Below, in pieces: positions 24,823-33,376 of a stretch of DNA of 64,000 nucleotides. Below the pieces are notes generated by a model, which did no database searches, had not been told where the DNA came from, and saw nothing but the letters and a program-made list of their open reading frames with translations. The translations under genes were made by a program, and so were the position numbers. How positions within the stretch are numbered: position 1 is the stretch's first letter; each line of letters starts with the position of its first letter. Source of the stretch: Lachnospiraceae bacterium UBA1818 (lineage in GTDB: Bacteria > Bacillota > Clostridia > Lachnospirales > Lachnospiraceae); the NCBI GenBank assembly GCA_904419285.1, contig CAJFQZ010000005.1, positions 41,018-105,017 of the forward strand, in the 5' to 3' direction.

Positions 24823-27800
24823 TTATTCCCGGACGCAGAGTGCGGTCTTGAGCTTCACGCACTCATTGTCCCGTATGTAGTAGCCGTCTCCTGTCTCGAT
24901 CGGCTTCTTGAATTTTCTCGCCACTGCAAGCGGCATATCATAAATCTTCATATTAGAAATATCGTCAAAATACATCATCTGATGCTGATCCCTGATGTTC
25001 TTAAAGATCTCAGGGGCACTGTACGGTATCGCCGCATTCTCCAGCGCCGAAACGATGATACAGACATTCAGGTTCTTGTAGCGCCCGGTCACATTCTTAT
25101 AAGCCTCCATCGCCTCACGGTCGCTGCAGACTGCTGCGGCCGCATCGTAGTTATCGATGATGAGCAGGAGCAGCGGAGCAGCGGCAAGCACTGTGTCGTC
25201 GCCTGCAGCCAGGGCGTCATACCGCTCTTTCAGCTGCGCTTCGATCTCCTTGATAAAACGGGCCGCATCGTCTGTAAGGATGCCGTATCCGCAGGTATTG
25301 CCGTATTCCTTCAGCGGCGCCAGCCGCTTCCCTATGCTGTCCGAGATATAGACCCTGCTCTGTCCCGGATACATAGCCTCAAGCATATTGACTGTATACC
25401 GGATCCAGTTGTGCCGTCCTGCTCCCTCTCTTCCGGCGACCGCCAGGACGCCGACCGAGGCAAGATCCATGGAGTACGGCATGACCGTGTCGTAATCCAG
25501 GCCTGCAACGATCGAAAATCTCTTCTTCATCATTCCCCGGAATTCTTCCTTCATATACTGTTCGTTCAGAACTGCGGGGATCAGCGGTATCCTGCGCGCC
25601 GCCATATCCCGGCTCGCCACATTGGTCCGGGCAATGTATTCTCTGATCTGATCTGCTCTCTCATATTCCTTCTCTCCGGAGAATGCCAGGTAGCACTGGC
25701 ACTCCAGATGTTCCTTCTCGATCTCCACCAGGCATCTCCCCGGTATGTTGTCGAGCCGCTGGCTGCAGTGTTCGAACAGAGAGCTGTACTCATTCGAATC
25801 ATTGCAGAATGTGGCGATCCTCGCGGAGAAATTGGACAGATACTTATATCCGATCCCTGCCGTCTGTGCATTCGCTATCACAATGCTGATGCCGACCGAA
25901 ATGCCTTCCCTGCAGAGGTTCAGCAGTTCATCGTCATCCTGGAAGTACAGCTCTTTGAGCGCTGTCAGGTTGTCAATGATGAGCACGATCTGCGGAAGAT
26001 CCTTCCTTCCTGCTTCCCTGTATGCTGCGAACGAGCTGACTCCGACTGAGATCAGCCGCTCTTTGCGCTCCTCCATCTCTGTGCGCAGAAGCTTGAACAG
26101 ATTCTTCAGCTTCTCATCCTCCGAAGCACAGACAACGCCTCCCACATGGCTCAAACCGTCGAAGATCTTCAGTACCCTGGAGGCAAAATCCAGGATATAA
26201 ATATTCACTTCATCCGGCGTATATCTCGAAGACAGGCTCCGGATGATATTCTGAAGAATATTCGTCTTTCCGGTCTGCGCTGATCCGATGATCATGAGAT
26301 TCCTTGTACCGAGATCCACGGAGTAGACGCCCTGATACTGATTATCCGGATCATCATAGATACCCAGATCCACATAGAATCCATCCGCTGCGCCCGCGCT
26401 CTGCTCCTGAAGGACAAAGTCGATCTGCTCCGCAAGCGCCGGGAGACAGATATCCGGCAGTTTTTCCAGATGCTTCTTATGGCAGTACTCAGCCACATAC
26501 TCCACGATCGCGTCCAGCTGAGTCAAAGTCTCGTTTTCACTCTTTTCTTTCTTCTGCACGAAGACCGGTGTCTTCCTTCCCGCATCAGGAACGCTGTATA
26601 TCGCAAACTCCCTGACGCTGCCATCCTCCGCCGCTGCGGGCGAGCCGCTGTACGCGGACTGGAACAGCTCGAAGATCTCATTATTGCCGACCTGCAGATA
26701 GGCGCGGCCTGGCTCCTTGATCTCCGCTGCCAGAGGAGATTTGAGCACCTCGTTGCTGTCCTCTTTGCTCTGCACCTTCAGGCAGAGTTTGAACCGGGAG
26801 TTACTCCAGATCTGCTCGTTGACCTGTCCGGCAGGCTTCTGTGTCGCCAGGATCAGGTGTACACCCAGGCTTCGCCCGATACGGGCTGCTGAGATCAGCT
26901 CTTTCATAAATTCAGGCTGCTCCGCCTTCAGCTCTGCGAATTCGTCCACGATGATAATCAGATGAGGAAGGGGCACTTCCACTTCACCGGCTTTATATTT
27001 CTTAATGTACTTGTCAATATGGTTCACATCGGCGTCTGCAAACAGCCGCTGACGCTTCTGCAGTTCTGCCTTGATCGACTTCAGCGAACGGTTGATCGCC
27101 TTCCCGTCTATATTCGTGATCGCTCCCAGCAGATGGGGCAGGTCCTCGAACTGATTCACCATGCCGCCGCCCTTGAAGTCGATGATCACAAACCCGACTT
27201 CATATGGATGGAACAGCGTCGCCATGGACAGGATATAGGTCTGAAGGATCTCAGATTTTCCGGATCCCGTCGTTCCTGCCACCAGTCCGTGCGGTCCGTG
27301 CGCCTTGTCGTGGAGATCCAGCTCCACGATCCCCGTCTTCGATACGCCGATCAGCGCCGCCATGGAGCGGAATACCTGCGAGCGCTTCCAGCGCTGATCC
27401 AGCTCAAGGTCGTCCACCGAAAGAATGTGCAGCATCTCGAACATACTGATATTCCGTGTCAGAGAACCTTCCAGCGAGATTTCTTCCGTATAGACCGGGG
27501 CAAGGATGTCCACGACTCTCTTCGCCGCCCTGTCACTGATATGCGGGTAGGCGAATCCATGCGTCTGCGAGCGGTCCTCCGCGCTGATCAGGACTCCCTG
27601 CTGAGAATCCAGAATATTCACCAGCGCCGCGCATCCCACCGGGATCTCCGAGCGGTCGTTTCCGAAAAATACAAACGTGACGCCCAGATCCTTCGCCTTC
27701 TCTACAAACCGCGACACCGGATGCTTCTTGAAGCCATACTCATCATAGAAAAATACGATAATATGATTCTCATAGGACTTCTCCTGCTCCCTTGCGGACA

Positions 27801-29337
27801 GTTCCTTATACAGATATTCAAAGATCAGGTTCTTGCTCTCATCATCGCTTACGATCGCCCTCGTGTCTGTCTGCGCGCAGTATGCTCCGGGCAGGAAGCG
27901 CAGCCAGTGTATCCGGTCCTTATGCTGCTCCTCCACAACAAAGAACATCCTGACGTCTGTGAAATACTGACGTGTGACAAGATCCACGATCATATTTTTG
28001 AAGATTTCAAACCGATACTGTTCCGGACCCGTGATCCCTAAGGCATTCACTGCCTTCAGGTCGCATACGACAGGAACATTCTGTACATATTTATATGCCT
28101 CACAGATCTGTTCCGGCATCAGCTGCAGCTCGTCCTCGATCTCCAGCCTCTCCTGCTTCTTATACTTCACCGGACGCCTGGATTCCACAGCGCCGCTCCC
28201 GAGGCGGATGCAGAGGAAATCTTCGTCCTCCGGAACACGGTCGAACAGATCCGGCGAAAAGCTCTCCAGCCTTTTCTTCTCCGTCTCCTGGGCGATATAG
28301 ATCTCCTCCAGAGTTCTCTGTTCTTCCAGACGGCACTGCTCGATCTCCGCCTTTTTCTTCTCAATATACGCGTTATATTTGACGATCCGGTTCTCGCATC
28401 CCTCTTTGTAGTCTTTCTTCCCTTCCATCACTCCCATAACTGCGGTTATGATGGCAATCACACCGGAGATCAGTGAGAAGATGATCATCGTTCCTCCGAG
28501 GAACGCCATCGCGCCCGCCGCCACCAGGATTCCCATGGACGGGAACAGCCTCATGAACAGATTATTCTTCGGCTTCTGCGGCTTTTCCGGCGGATCAAGG
28601 ATCTCGATCTCGTCCTCGCAGACGACGGTCTTAAGCCTTGTATTCCGGCTGAATCCGGGGTAGCTCTTATGCCCCGGCAGATCCCGCGACACCAGTCCCG
28701 TGACAGTCATATCACCCCGGATCTCTGTTCTCAGCTTCCCGTTCTTATAATAGAAGGAAAAATCCGAGACAGAAAAGAAATCCCCGTTCTTGATCTCTTC
28801 CCGCATCTCTGCCTTCTTCCCGTTATGGTACACGCCGTACCTGGTTCTCTCAATCTGCAGAAGGAGCGAGCTGCCCTGCCGGGTAAGCACCATGGATTCA
28901 CTCCCCGTATACTGGCTGTTCAGGCTGATCTGACATCCCCCGCCGCTTCCGATACGCAGCGACTGCGTCTGCCCCAGCTCGATGACGCGCTCATATTTCT
29001 TCTCCCCGCTGTCGAAATCGATCAGAAATTCCAGCCGGAACGCCAGGTTGTCCGATTCCTGGTATTTCACTTCCAGGATATCCCCGTGCTCCAACTCCGC
29101 CGTCATCAGTTTGCGCACATCCCCGAAGGAGAGGTAAAGGTTGTCCGAGCAGATCAGGGACCATTTCCCGTTCATCTTTATAAACGTAAGCTCGATCTGC
29201 CCGAAGAAAAGATCTCTGTGCAGACGCGCTCCGCAGTCGATCCCCGTCCCGACCTTCAGCTCGCCGGCGTCGTCTGCCAGCTCGATCTCTTTATAGAGAT
29301 TTTTGTTGGAAATAATAATCTTATATCTGTTTTCCAT
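24823..29337 (-). CDS. essC: EssC-type FtsK/SpoIIIE ATPase, T7SS motor
   Basis: 1504 residues. Two FHA-like beta domains fill about residues 1-210, a membrane hairpin lies near 262-300, then three FtsK-type ATPase domains. The first has GTTGSGKS (Lys694) and an IIIVDEFAEL Walker B. The second has GSAQTGKT (Lys1024) and IVLIIDN. The third has GREGAGRHN near residue 1309, without the P-loop Lys, so it is probably inactive as an ATPase but may bind substrates. EssC energises export of WXG100 and LXG proteins at the membrane. Gene order esaB-essC-WXG100 supports the call. Start ATG at 29337 is 13 nt after the esaB stop. Confidence 0.96.
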   Translation of the reverse strand: MENRYKIIISNKNLYKEIELADDAGELKVGTGIDCGARLHRDLFFGQIELTFIKMNGKWSLICSDNLYLSFGDVRKLMTAELEHGDILEVKYQESDNLAFRLEFLIDFDSGEKKYERVIELGQTQSLRIGSGGGCQISLNSQYTGSESMVLTRQGSSLLLQIERTRYGVYHNGKKAEMREEIKNGDFFSVSDFSFYYKNGKLRTEIRGDMTVTGLVSRDLPGHKSYPGFSRNTRLKTVVCEDEIEILDPPEKPQKPKNNLFMRLFPSMGILVAAGAMAFLGGTMIIFSLISGVIAIITAVMGVMEGKKDYKEGCENRIVKYNAYIEKKKAEIEQCRLEEQRTLEEIYIAQETEKKRLESFSPDLFDRVPEDEDFLCIRLGSGAVESRRPVKYKKQERLEIEDELQLMPEQICEAYKYVQNVPVVCDLKAVNALGITGPEQYRFEIFKNMIVDLVTRQYFTDVRMFFVVEEQHKDRIHWLRFLPGAYCAQTDTRAIVSDDESKNLIFEYLYKELSAREQEKSYENHIIVFFYDEYGFKKHPVSRFVEKAKDLGVTFVFFGNDRSEIPVGCAALVNILDSQQGVLISAEDRSQTHGFAYPHISDRAAKRVVDILAPVYTEEISLEGSLTRNISMFEMLHILSVDDLELDQRWKRSQVFRSMAALIGVSKTGIVELDLHDKAHGPHGLVAGTTGSGKSEILQTYILSMATLFHPYEVGFVIIDFKGGGMVNQFEDLPHLLGAITNIDGKAINRSLKSIKAELQKRQRLFADADVNHIDKYIKKYKAGEVEVPLPHLIIIVDEFAELKAEQPEFMKELISAARIGRSLGVHLILATQKPAGQVNEQIWSNSRFKLCLKVQSKEDSNEVLKSPLAAEIKEPGRAYLQVGNNEIFELFQSAYSGSPAAAEDGSVREFAIYSVPDAGRKTPVFVQKKEKSENETLTQLDAIVEYVAEYCHKKHLEKLPDICLPALAEQIDFVLQEQSAGAADGFYVDLGIYDDPDNQYQGVYSVDLGTRNLMIIGSAQTGKTNILQNIIRSLSSRYTPDEVNIYILDFASRVLKIFDGLSHVGGVVCASEDEKLKNLFKLLRTEMEERKERLISVGVSSFAAYREAGRKDLPQIVLIIDNLTALKELYFQDDDELLNLCREGISVGISIVIANAQTAGIGYKYLSNFSARIATFCNDSNEYSSLFEHCSQRLDNIPGRCLVEIEKEHLECQCYLAFSGEKEYERADQIREYIARTNVASRDMAARRIPLIPAVLNEQYMKEEFRGMMKKRFSIVAGLDYDTVMPYSMDLASVGVLAVAGREGAGRHNWIRYTVNMLEAMYPGQSRVYISDSIGKRLAPLKEYGNTCGYGILTDDAARFIKEIEAQLKERYDALAAGDDTVLAAAPLLLLIIDNYDAAAAVCSDREAMEAYKNVTGRYKNLNVCIIVSALENAAIPYSAPEIFKNIRDQHQMMYFDDISNMKIYDMPLAVARKFKKPIETGDGYYIRDNECVKLKTALCVRE

Positions 29338-29349
29338 TCCCCGCCTCTC

Positions 29350-29604
29350 CTATTCTGTAAAGTTGACGATACTGCCGTTTCTGATCCCAAATTCCTTCAG
29401 TGTCTTGTTCCCCCGAAGGAGCGCGATTGGATTCTCTGATTTCAGGTAACAGTTCTTGATATCCGTCGTGTCGATTCCCAGGCCGTACGCCGTGTTCAGC
29501 GCCAGTACGAGCTCATTTGCCGTAATTTCCAGAGGGACTTCCAGATCCGCCGAAAATTCTCTCTGAATGATATTAAATATGATCACTGCTGTTTCTTTTT
29601 CCAT
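29350..29604 (-). CDS. esaB: EsaB/YukD ubiquitin-like T7SS protein
   Basis: 84 residues with a ubiquitin-like beta-grasp pattern: two N-terminal strands, a central helix (ANELVLALNTAYGL) and a final GIRNGSIVNF strand, as in YukD. It lies between the MinD-like ATPase and essC. YukD-type proteins are core T7SSb cytoplasmic components needed for secretion; unlike ubiquitin they lack a C-terminal Gly-Gly, as here. Confidence 0.88.
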   Translation of the reverse strand: MEKETAVIIFNIIQREFSADLEVPLEITANELVLALNTAYGLGIDTTDIKNCYLKSENPIALLRGNKTLKEFGIRNGSIVNFTE

Positions 29605-29619
29605 CCTCTCACCTCACTG

Positions 29620-30678
29620 CTACATGACCAGAAAAGCCGTTTTCTGTATTCCCATATTATGTGCAAGCTCTTCCAGGGTAAAATTTCCTCCCTGGGAAAA
29701 ATGATCGATATATTCGTTTACATGGAACCGCACCGGTATCTCCGGCGATGTAAGGAAGTTTTCTTCGTCTTTCCGGAAATCATTGCAGATGAAGAAATAC
29801 TTTTCGCTGCTCACGCCGTTGATGTTGGACACAAGTGTCTCGGTAGCAAATACAGAGTCCTTCGTCTGTCTCGTCACGACCACTACTTTATCCGCTTTCC
29901 CGAGAAGCCGCGCCTTCTCCTCGTCAAACACAGAGTCTGTGTCAATGATAATAAAATCATATTCTTCCGTTTTCTTTGCCGACTCTGCGATTCTCCCATA
30001 GACTGAATACTGCAGCCCCAGAGACATGAGCGGCGCTTTAAAGGGCGGCAGATAACTGAACTTCTCCCTGCGGATCACATGCCTGATCTCCTGATAGACC
30101 GAATCCTTCGGATCAGCAAGCTTCATATATACATCCGGGGCCGAGACAGGCCCCCTGTTATTTAAATGATGCTGAAATACCTGCATCCGCTCTGCATCTA
30201 TGTAGAGCACCTTTTTATAATTTCCAGTCAGACATCCGGCAAGTCCCAGCGCCACTGTCGTCTTTCCGACGCCGCCTGCCGCAGAGCAGACCAGGATGAT
30301 CTGACACATTTTTTTCCTGTGGGTGCTGACGTTCAATATCTCTGAGCTTTTTCCGACGATCTCGGTAAAAATCTCCCGGATGCTAGTATATTTGAAGAGA
30401 CGGTTGATCGACAGCTCGTCCGTCATTCCTTCTTCGTATTTCTCCATCATGACAAAAAGCCGTCCTATATCGTGACGTCGGAGCTTTCCGCTGTAAAGCT
30501 GGTCCGACACGATCAGGATATCTGCCTTCTGCGGGGTGGAGAAAAGCTTTGCAAAATAATCTGCATCCGTTATGATCTCAAGATCCGTCTCATTCGGATA
30601 TTCCTCTGCAAATTTCGCCTGAAGGGGAATGATATAATTAATGTCTGTATCTGCTATGATAATTCTCGGTTTCGCCAC
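29620..30678 (-). CDS. CpaE/TadZ-like MinD-family ATPase with receiver-like N-terminus
   Basis: 352 residues. Residues 1-120 look like an atypical receiver domain (IIIADTD and DILIVSD). From about 127 a MinD/ParA ATPase follows, with deviant Walker A SAAGGVGKTT and a DFIIIDTDS Walker B-like motif. This two-part build is that of CpaE/TadZ, which place pilus secretion machines at one site in the cell. Here it sits directly upstream of esaB-essC, so it may position the T7SS or the surface protein. The MinD fold is firm, the positioning role inferred. Confidence 0.8.
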   Translation of the reverse strand: MAKPRIIIADTDINYIIPLQAKFAEEYPNETDLEIITDADYFAKLFSTPQKADILIVSDQLYSGKLRRHDIGRLFVMMEKYEEGMTDELSINRLFKYTSIREIFTEIVGKSSEILNVSTHRKKMCQIILVCSAAGGVGKTTVALGLAGCLTGNYKKVLYIDAERMQVFQHHLNNRGPVSAPDVYMKLADPKDSVYQEIRHVIRREKFSYLPPFKAPLMSLGLQYSVYGRIAESAKKTEEYDFIIIDTDSVFDEEKARLLGKADKVVVVTRQTKDSVFATETLVSNINGVSSEKYFFICNDFRKDEENFLTSPEIPVRFHVNEYIDHFSQGGNFTLEELAHNMGIQKTAFLVM

Positions 30679-30691
30679 TGCTGTATTCTCC

Positions 30692-31603
30692 TTATCTGAT
30701 GATCACCTGAAAATCTGTCGATGCGATCCGGATCACGTCGCCATTTTTCACAGGACAGGGGCTTTGCGGAGCAAGGCGCTGCTGATTAACATACGTCCCG
30801 TTCGAACTGTTCAGATCCGTGACAGTATACCCGCTGCCGCCTCGGCTGATCTTGCAGTGAACCCGGCTGATCATCCTGCTGAATGTCAGCGCGGCGTCAA
30901 CTGCGGACGGATTCTTTCCGATTACAAATTCATCCTTTGTCACCTTGACCTCTGCCCTCACGGGAGCGTTCATCGCCACCAGGTACAGCATCCCGGCGCC
31001 GGTGTGCTGCGGCGGCTCCGACTCCTTCCTCGGACTGACCGACTCCCCTCTCATCACACGCCCGAGGTTCTCCAGCGAGAGGGTCCCATCCGAAAGATTT
31101 TCAGCCAGTCTTTCCAGCTCCGGGAGCGTTCTGTCCTCTCTCTGATTCACTTCCCTGAGAAGCTCAGCCCGCAGCTCTGTCTCAAACGCATCCTCATCCT
31201 GAAATACCGGGACACTGACCGGCAGGTAGATGAGCCTGACTTTACTGGTATTCATGTCAACATAGATCCGATCGCAGGACAGTTCAACATTTTTGCACGA
31301 GAGGAATCCATTGTTCTTCACTTCCTCGACCGCAGACAGAAGGCTTGACGCCACCGCCAGAAATCTGTCTGCGGACAGAATAGGAAGCAGGGCGGAAAGC
31401 GGCCTGCATGAGTCTGTCATATAGTACAGCTGTATCTTCCCGTTATATGTCATTTTCATGCTGCGCAGGAAGCATCCCCCCGTCTGACTCTGAAGCACCT
31501 TGTACTCTGTTGTCAGGAATATGCTGTTATCGTTCAGTATGTATGAAATGTTATCTCCGCATTTCAGTTCTGTATATGCTCTGTTCTCATCATGTCTTTC
31601 CAT
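30692..31603 (-). CDS. DUF6382-FHA protein (possible EssB-like cytoplasmic module)
   Basis: 303 residues. The first ~190 match the DUF6382 pattern (YILNDNSIFLTTEYKVLQ..., then YVDMNTSKVRLIYLPV), a degenerate kinase-like fold often joined to FHA domains. The C-terminal FHA domain (about 220-303) has SRVHCKI and NSSNGTYVN, a complete phospho-Thr pocket. No membrane segment. The N-terminal part recalls the pseudokinase half of EssB/YukC, so it may stand in for that core subunit; this is a hypothesis. It is the gene before the MinD-like ATPase. Confidence 0.75.
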   Translation of the reverse strand: MERHDENRAYTELKCGDNISYILNDNSIFLTTEYKVLQSQTGGCFLRSMKMTYNGKIQLYYMTDSCRPLSALLPILSADRFLAVASSLLSAVEEVKNNGFLSCKNVELSCDRIYVDMNTSKVRLIYLPVSVPVFQDEDAFETELRAELLREVNQREDRTLPELERLAENLSDGTLSLENLGRVMRGESVSPRKESEPPQHTGAGMLYLVAMNAPVRAEVKVTKDEFVIGKNPSAVDAALTFSRMISRVHCKISRGGSGYTVTDLNSSNGTYVNQQRLAPQSPCPVKNGDVIRIASTDFQVIIR

Positions 31604-31630
31604 TGTTATGCCCTGTATCCTTCTTAATTT

Positions 31631-33223
31631 TTACTTTGAATCATGACCGAGATTTTCGTTCGCCGGGGCCCGGTTCAAGATATTCAGTTCTCCATGATCG
31701 ATCTCGAATACCTCCCATACAATGTTGACTCCCGCATTCGGATCCATCGTAATGACCTCCGGCTGGCTCTGCCCCGGCAGATAGACCTTTACCGTAGCTC
31801 CATAGTCCTGAAATCTTCCTGTAGCCAAAAAATCAACAACTGTAAATGTGTAAACACCATTCAGATCATAGAGTGTGATCGTCTCCGGACCATACCCGGA
31901 TCTATCGTCAACATCAAGCTCTGCTATTGTCTCTCCTCCGGCGGTACTTCGTTTATTTCTGTAATTGACAAAAACACTGTCTCCTTCATCTGTTCTGCCT
32001 CTCAGATAGGAATCCAGATCCCTCGGTTCTGATCCCCATTCAAGGACGATACGCGCCGTTCCTTCTGCCAGCGCCGGAGAGATGACGAACTGTTCGCCGC
32101 TGTAGTTCTTATTCTCTTCTACTTCAAGCTCGAACTCTTCCTCAAGATACCCGTCAATAGTAACTGTCACATCATATTGATCCGCATCCAGCTCCAGACT
32201 GAACGCACCGTCGCTTCCGGTCAATACGCTGTCAGAATGGGAAGCATCCTGCCGTGCGGTAAACTCAACCTTTGCGCCCGGGACTCCCTCTCCGCTCACT
32301 GCGTCGATCACGACTCCTGACACTATTCCTTTCTTCTCTCTGTATTTATTGGCATCCGTGAGAATGATCTCATTCCACGCATCACCCGAAACAATATTTC
32401 CCGCCTCATCTGTCTCTATATAGATTTCCAGGCTTCCTGTCGTCAGTTCGACATAAGTGCGCTCTTTCGTCTTGACCGGCTCCACCTTTGTACTGGAAAG
32501 CTTCTGCAGCTTGTCCAGAGTTACAGAGCCTGAGAAATTATTAAAAAGCAGGGACAGTGAGTCCAGAGTAACCTTTTCCGGCATTCCCGACTCGTCCGGA
32601 CGGTCTTTGTTCACATCCACGATGTCGTCATGTTCAGCCGTATTGGAATAGTAGCAAGTCGCGGCAAGATCCGGGTGAACGACCTCAAGTTCTCCCTTCG
32701 ACACCTCGACGATATCCGGAGAGCTTCCGTACTCTGTCTGGAAATCCTGGTAGCTGAAATTCTGAAGCTGCTGAAGGAAAGAGACATTCCAGCCGAACTC
32801 TCCTTTGTATTCCATCGTCTCTTTTTCCGGCTTGGGATCTCCGATCAGCCTGACCTGATATGTACCGTCCTCAATTCCATCAAGCATGTAGCGGATCTTC
32901 GGAGAATCCGTGATAAGATATCCCTTCTTCAGGATGACTTTAGCAGAAGACGTCTCATCCTGCTGCAGATAGACGTCGGCAAGCCCCATATATCCGTCTT
33001 CCTCCTCCGGCATTTCTTCTATAGCATTTTGGTAAGATACTATCGCCTGCTCAAAGTTTCCTTCCTGCACATACTTTTCCGCTGTTTTGATCGACTCGCT
33101 GTAGGACTGCCTGCTCATCATATGGCTCACTGCCAAGATTCCCGCCGCTGCGGCGATCACAAGGAGCAGCGCCCCGACGCCGATAACGATCCACATTTTT
33201 CTCTTCGACTGTTTCTCTCCCAT
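31631..33223 (-). CDS. Membrane protein with TPR, carboxypeptidase-regulatory-like and YfaP-like domains
   Basis: 530 residues. A membrane segment lies at about 11-33 with a short cytoplasmic basic tail. Then come TPR-type helices (about 43-105), a middle domain, a carboxypeptidase-regulatory-like beta sandwich (about 300-385, GVVIDAVSGEGVPGAKVEF), and a C-terminal part with WGSEPRDLDSYLRG, a signature seen in YfaP-like beta domains. The bulk should face outside. It may link the T7SS channel to the giant Ig-like protein; only gene order supports this. Confidence 0.7.
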   Translation of the reverse strand: MGEKQSKRKMWIVIGVGALLLVIAAAAGILAVSHMMSRQSYSESIKTAEKYVQEGNFEQAIVSYQNAIEEMPEEEDGYMGLADVYLQQDETSSAKVILKKGYLITDSPKIRYMLDGIEDGTYQVRLIGDPKPEKETMEYKGEFGWNVSFLQQLQNFSYQDFQTEYGSSPDIVEVSKGELEVVHPDLAATCYYSNTAEHDDIVDVNKDRPDESGMPEKVTLDSLSLLFNNFSGSVTLDKLQKLSSTKVEPVKTKERTYVELTTGSLEIYIETDEAGNIVSGDAWNEIILTDANKYREKKGIVSGVVIDAVSGEGVPGAKVEFTARQDASHSDSVLTGSDGAFSLELDADQYDVTVTIDGYLEEEFELEVEENKNYSGEQFVISPALAEGTARIVLEWGSEPRDLDSYLRGRTDEGDSVFVNYRNKRSTAGGETIAELDVDDRSGYGPETITLYDLNGVYTFTVVDFLATGRFQDYGATVKVYLPGQSQPEVITMDPNAGVNIVWEVFEIDHGELNILNRAPANENLGHDSK

Positions 33224-33237
33224 TCTCTTTTCCTCCT

Positions 33238-33369
33238 CTATCCGCCGATCTTCGCGATCTCATCTTTTATCTCCTGCTTCTTCCGGCTCAGCATGCGATA
33301 AGCTGCGGCAAATCCGCCTGCTGCCAGCAGGATCAGCAGAACACCCGCTGCGATCAATACGATTCCCAT
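33238..33369 (-). CDS. 43-residue single-pass membrane protein
   Basis: Starts ATG at 33369, stops TAG at 33240-33238, and lies in the 153-nt gap between the kinase and the TPR membrane protein. One hydrophobic helix (residues 2-24, alanine/leucine/glycine-rich) is followed by a basic-acidic tail (SRKKQEIKDEIAKIGG). It starts 8 nt after the kinase stop. Size and placement suggest a small T7SS membrane subunit such as an EssA-like or regulatory peptide, but no homology can be shown. Confidence 0.6.
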   Translation of the reverse strand: MGIVLIAAGVLLILLAAGGFAAAYRMLSRKKQEIKDEIAKIGG

Positions 33370-33376
33370 TCTGCTC

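Noticed and set aside
24754-28041. Plus-strand open frames of 431 and 359 codons opposite essC
   Set aside because: Cysteine, histidine and arginine-rich shadow frames of a well-supported gene on the other strand.
30692-31603. Calling the DUF6382-FHA protein EssB/YukC
   Set aside because: It lacks the membrane helix and outer domain of EssB; only the N-terminal half is possibly similar.
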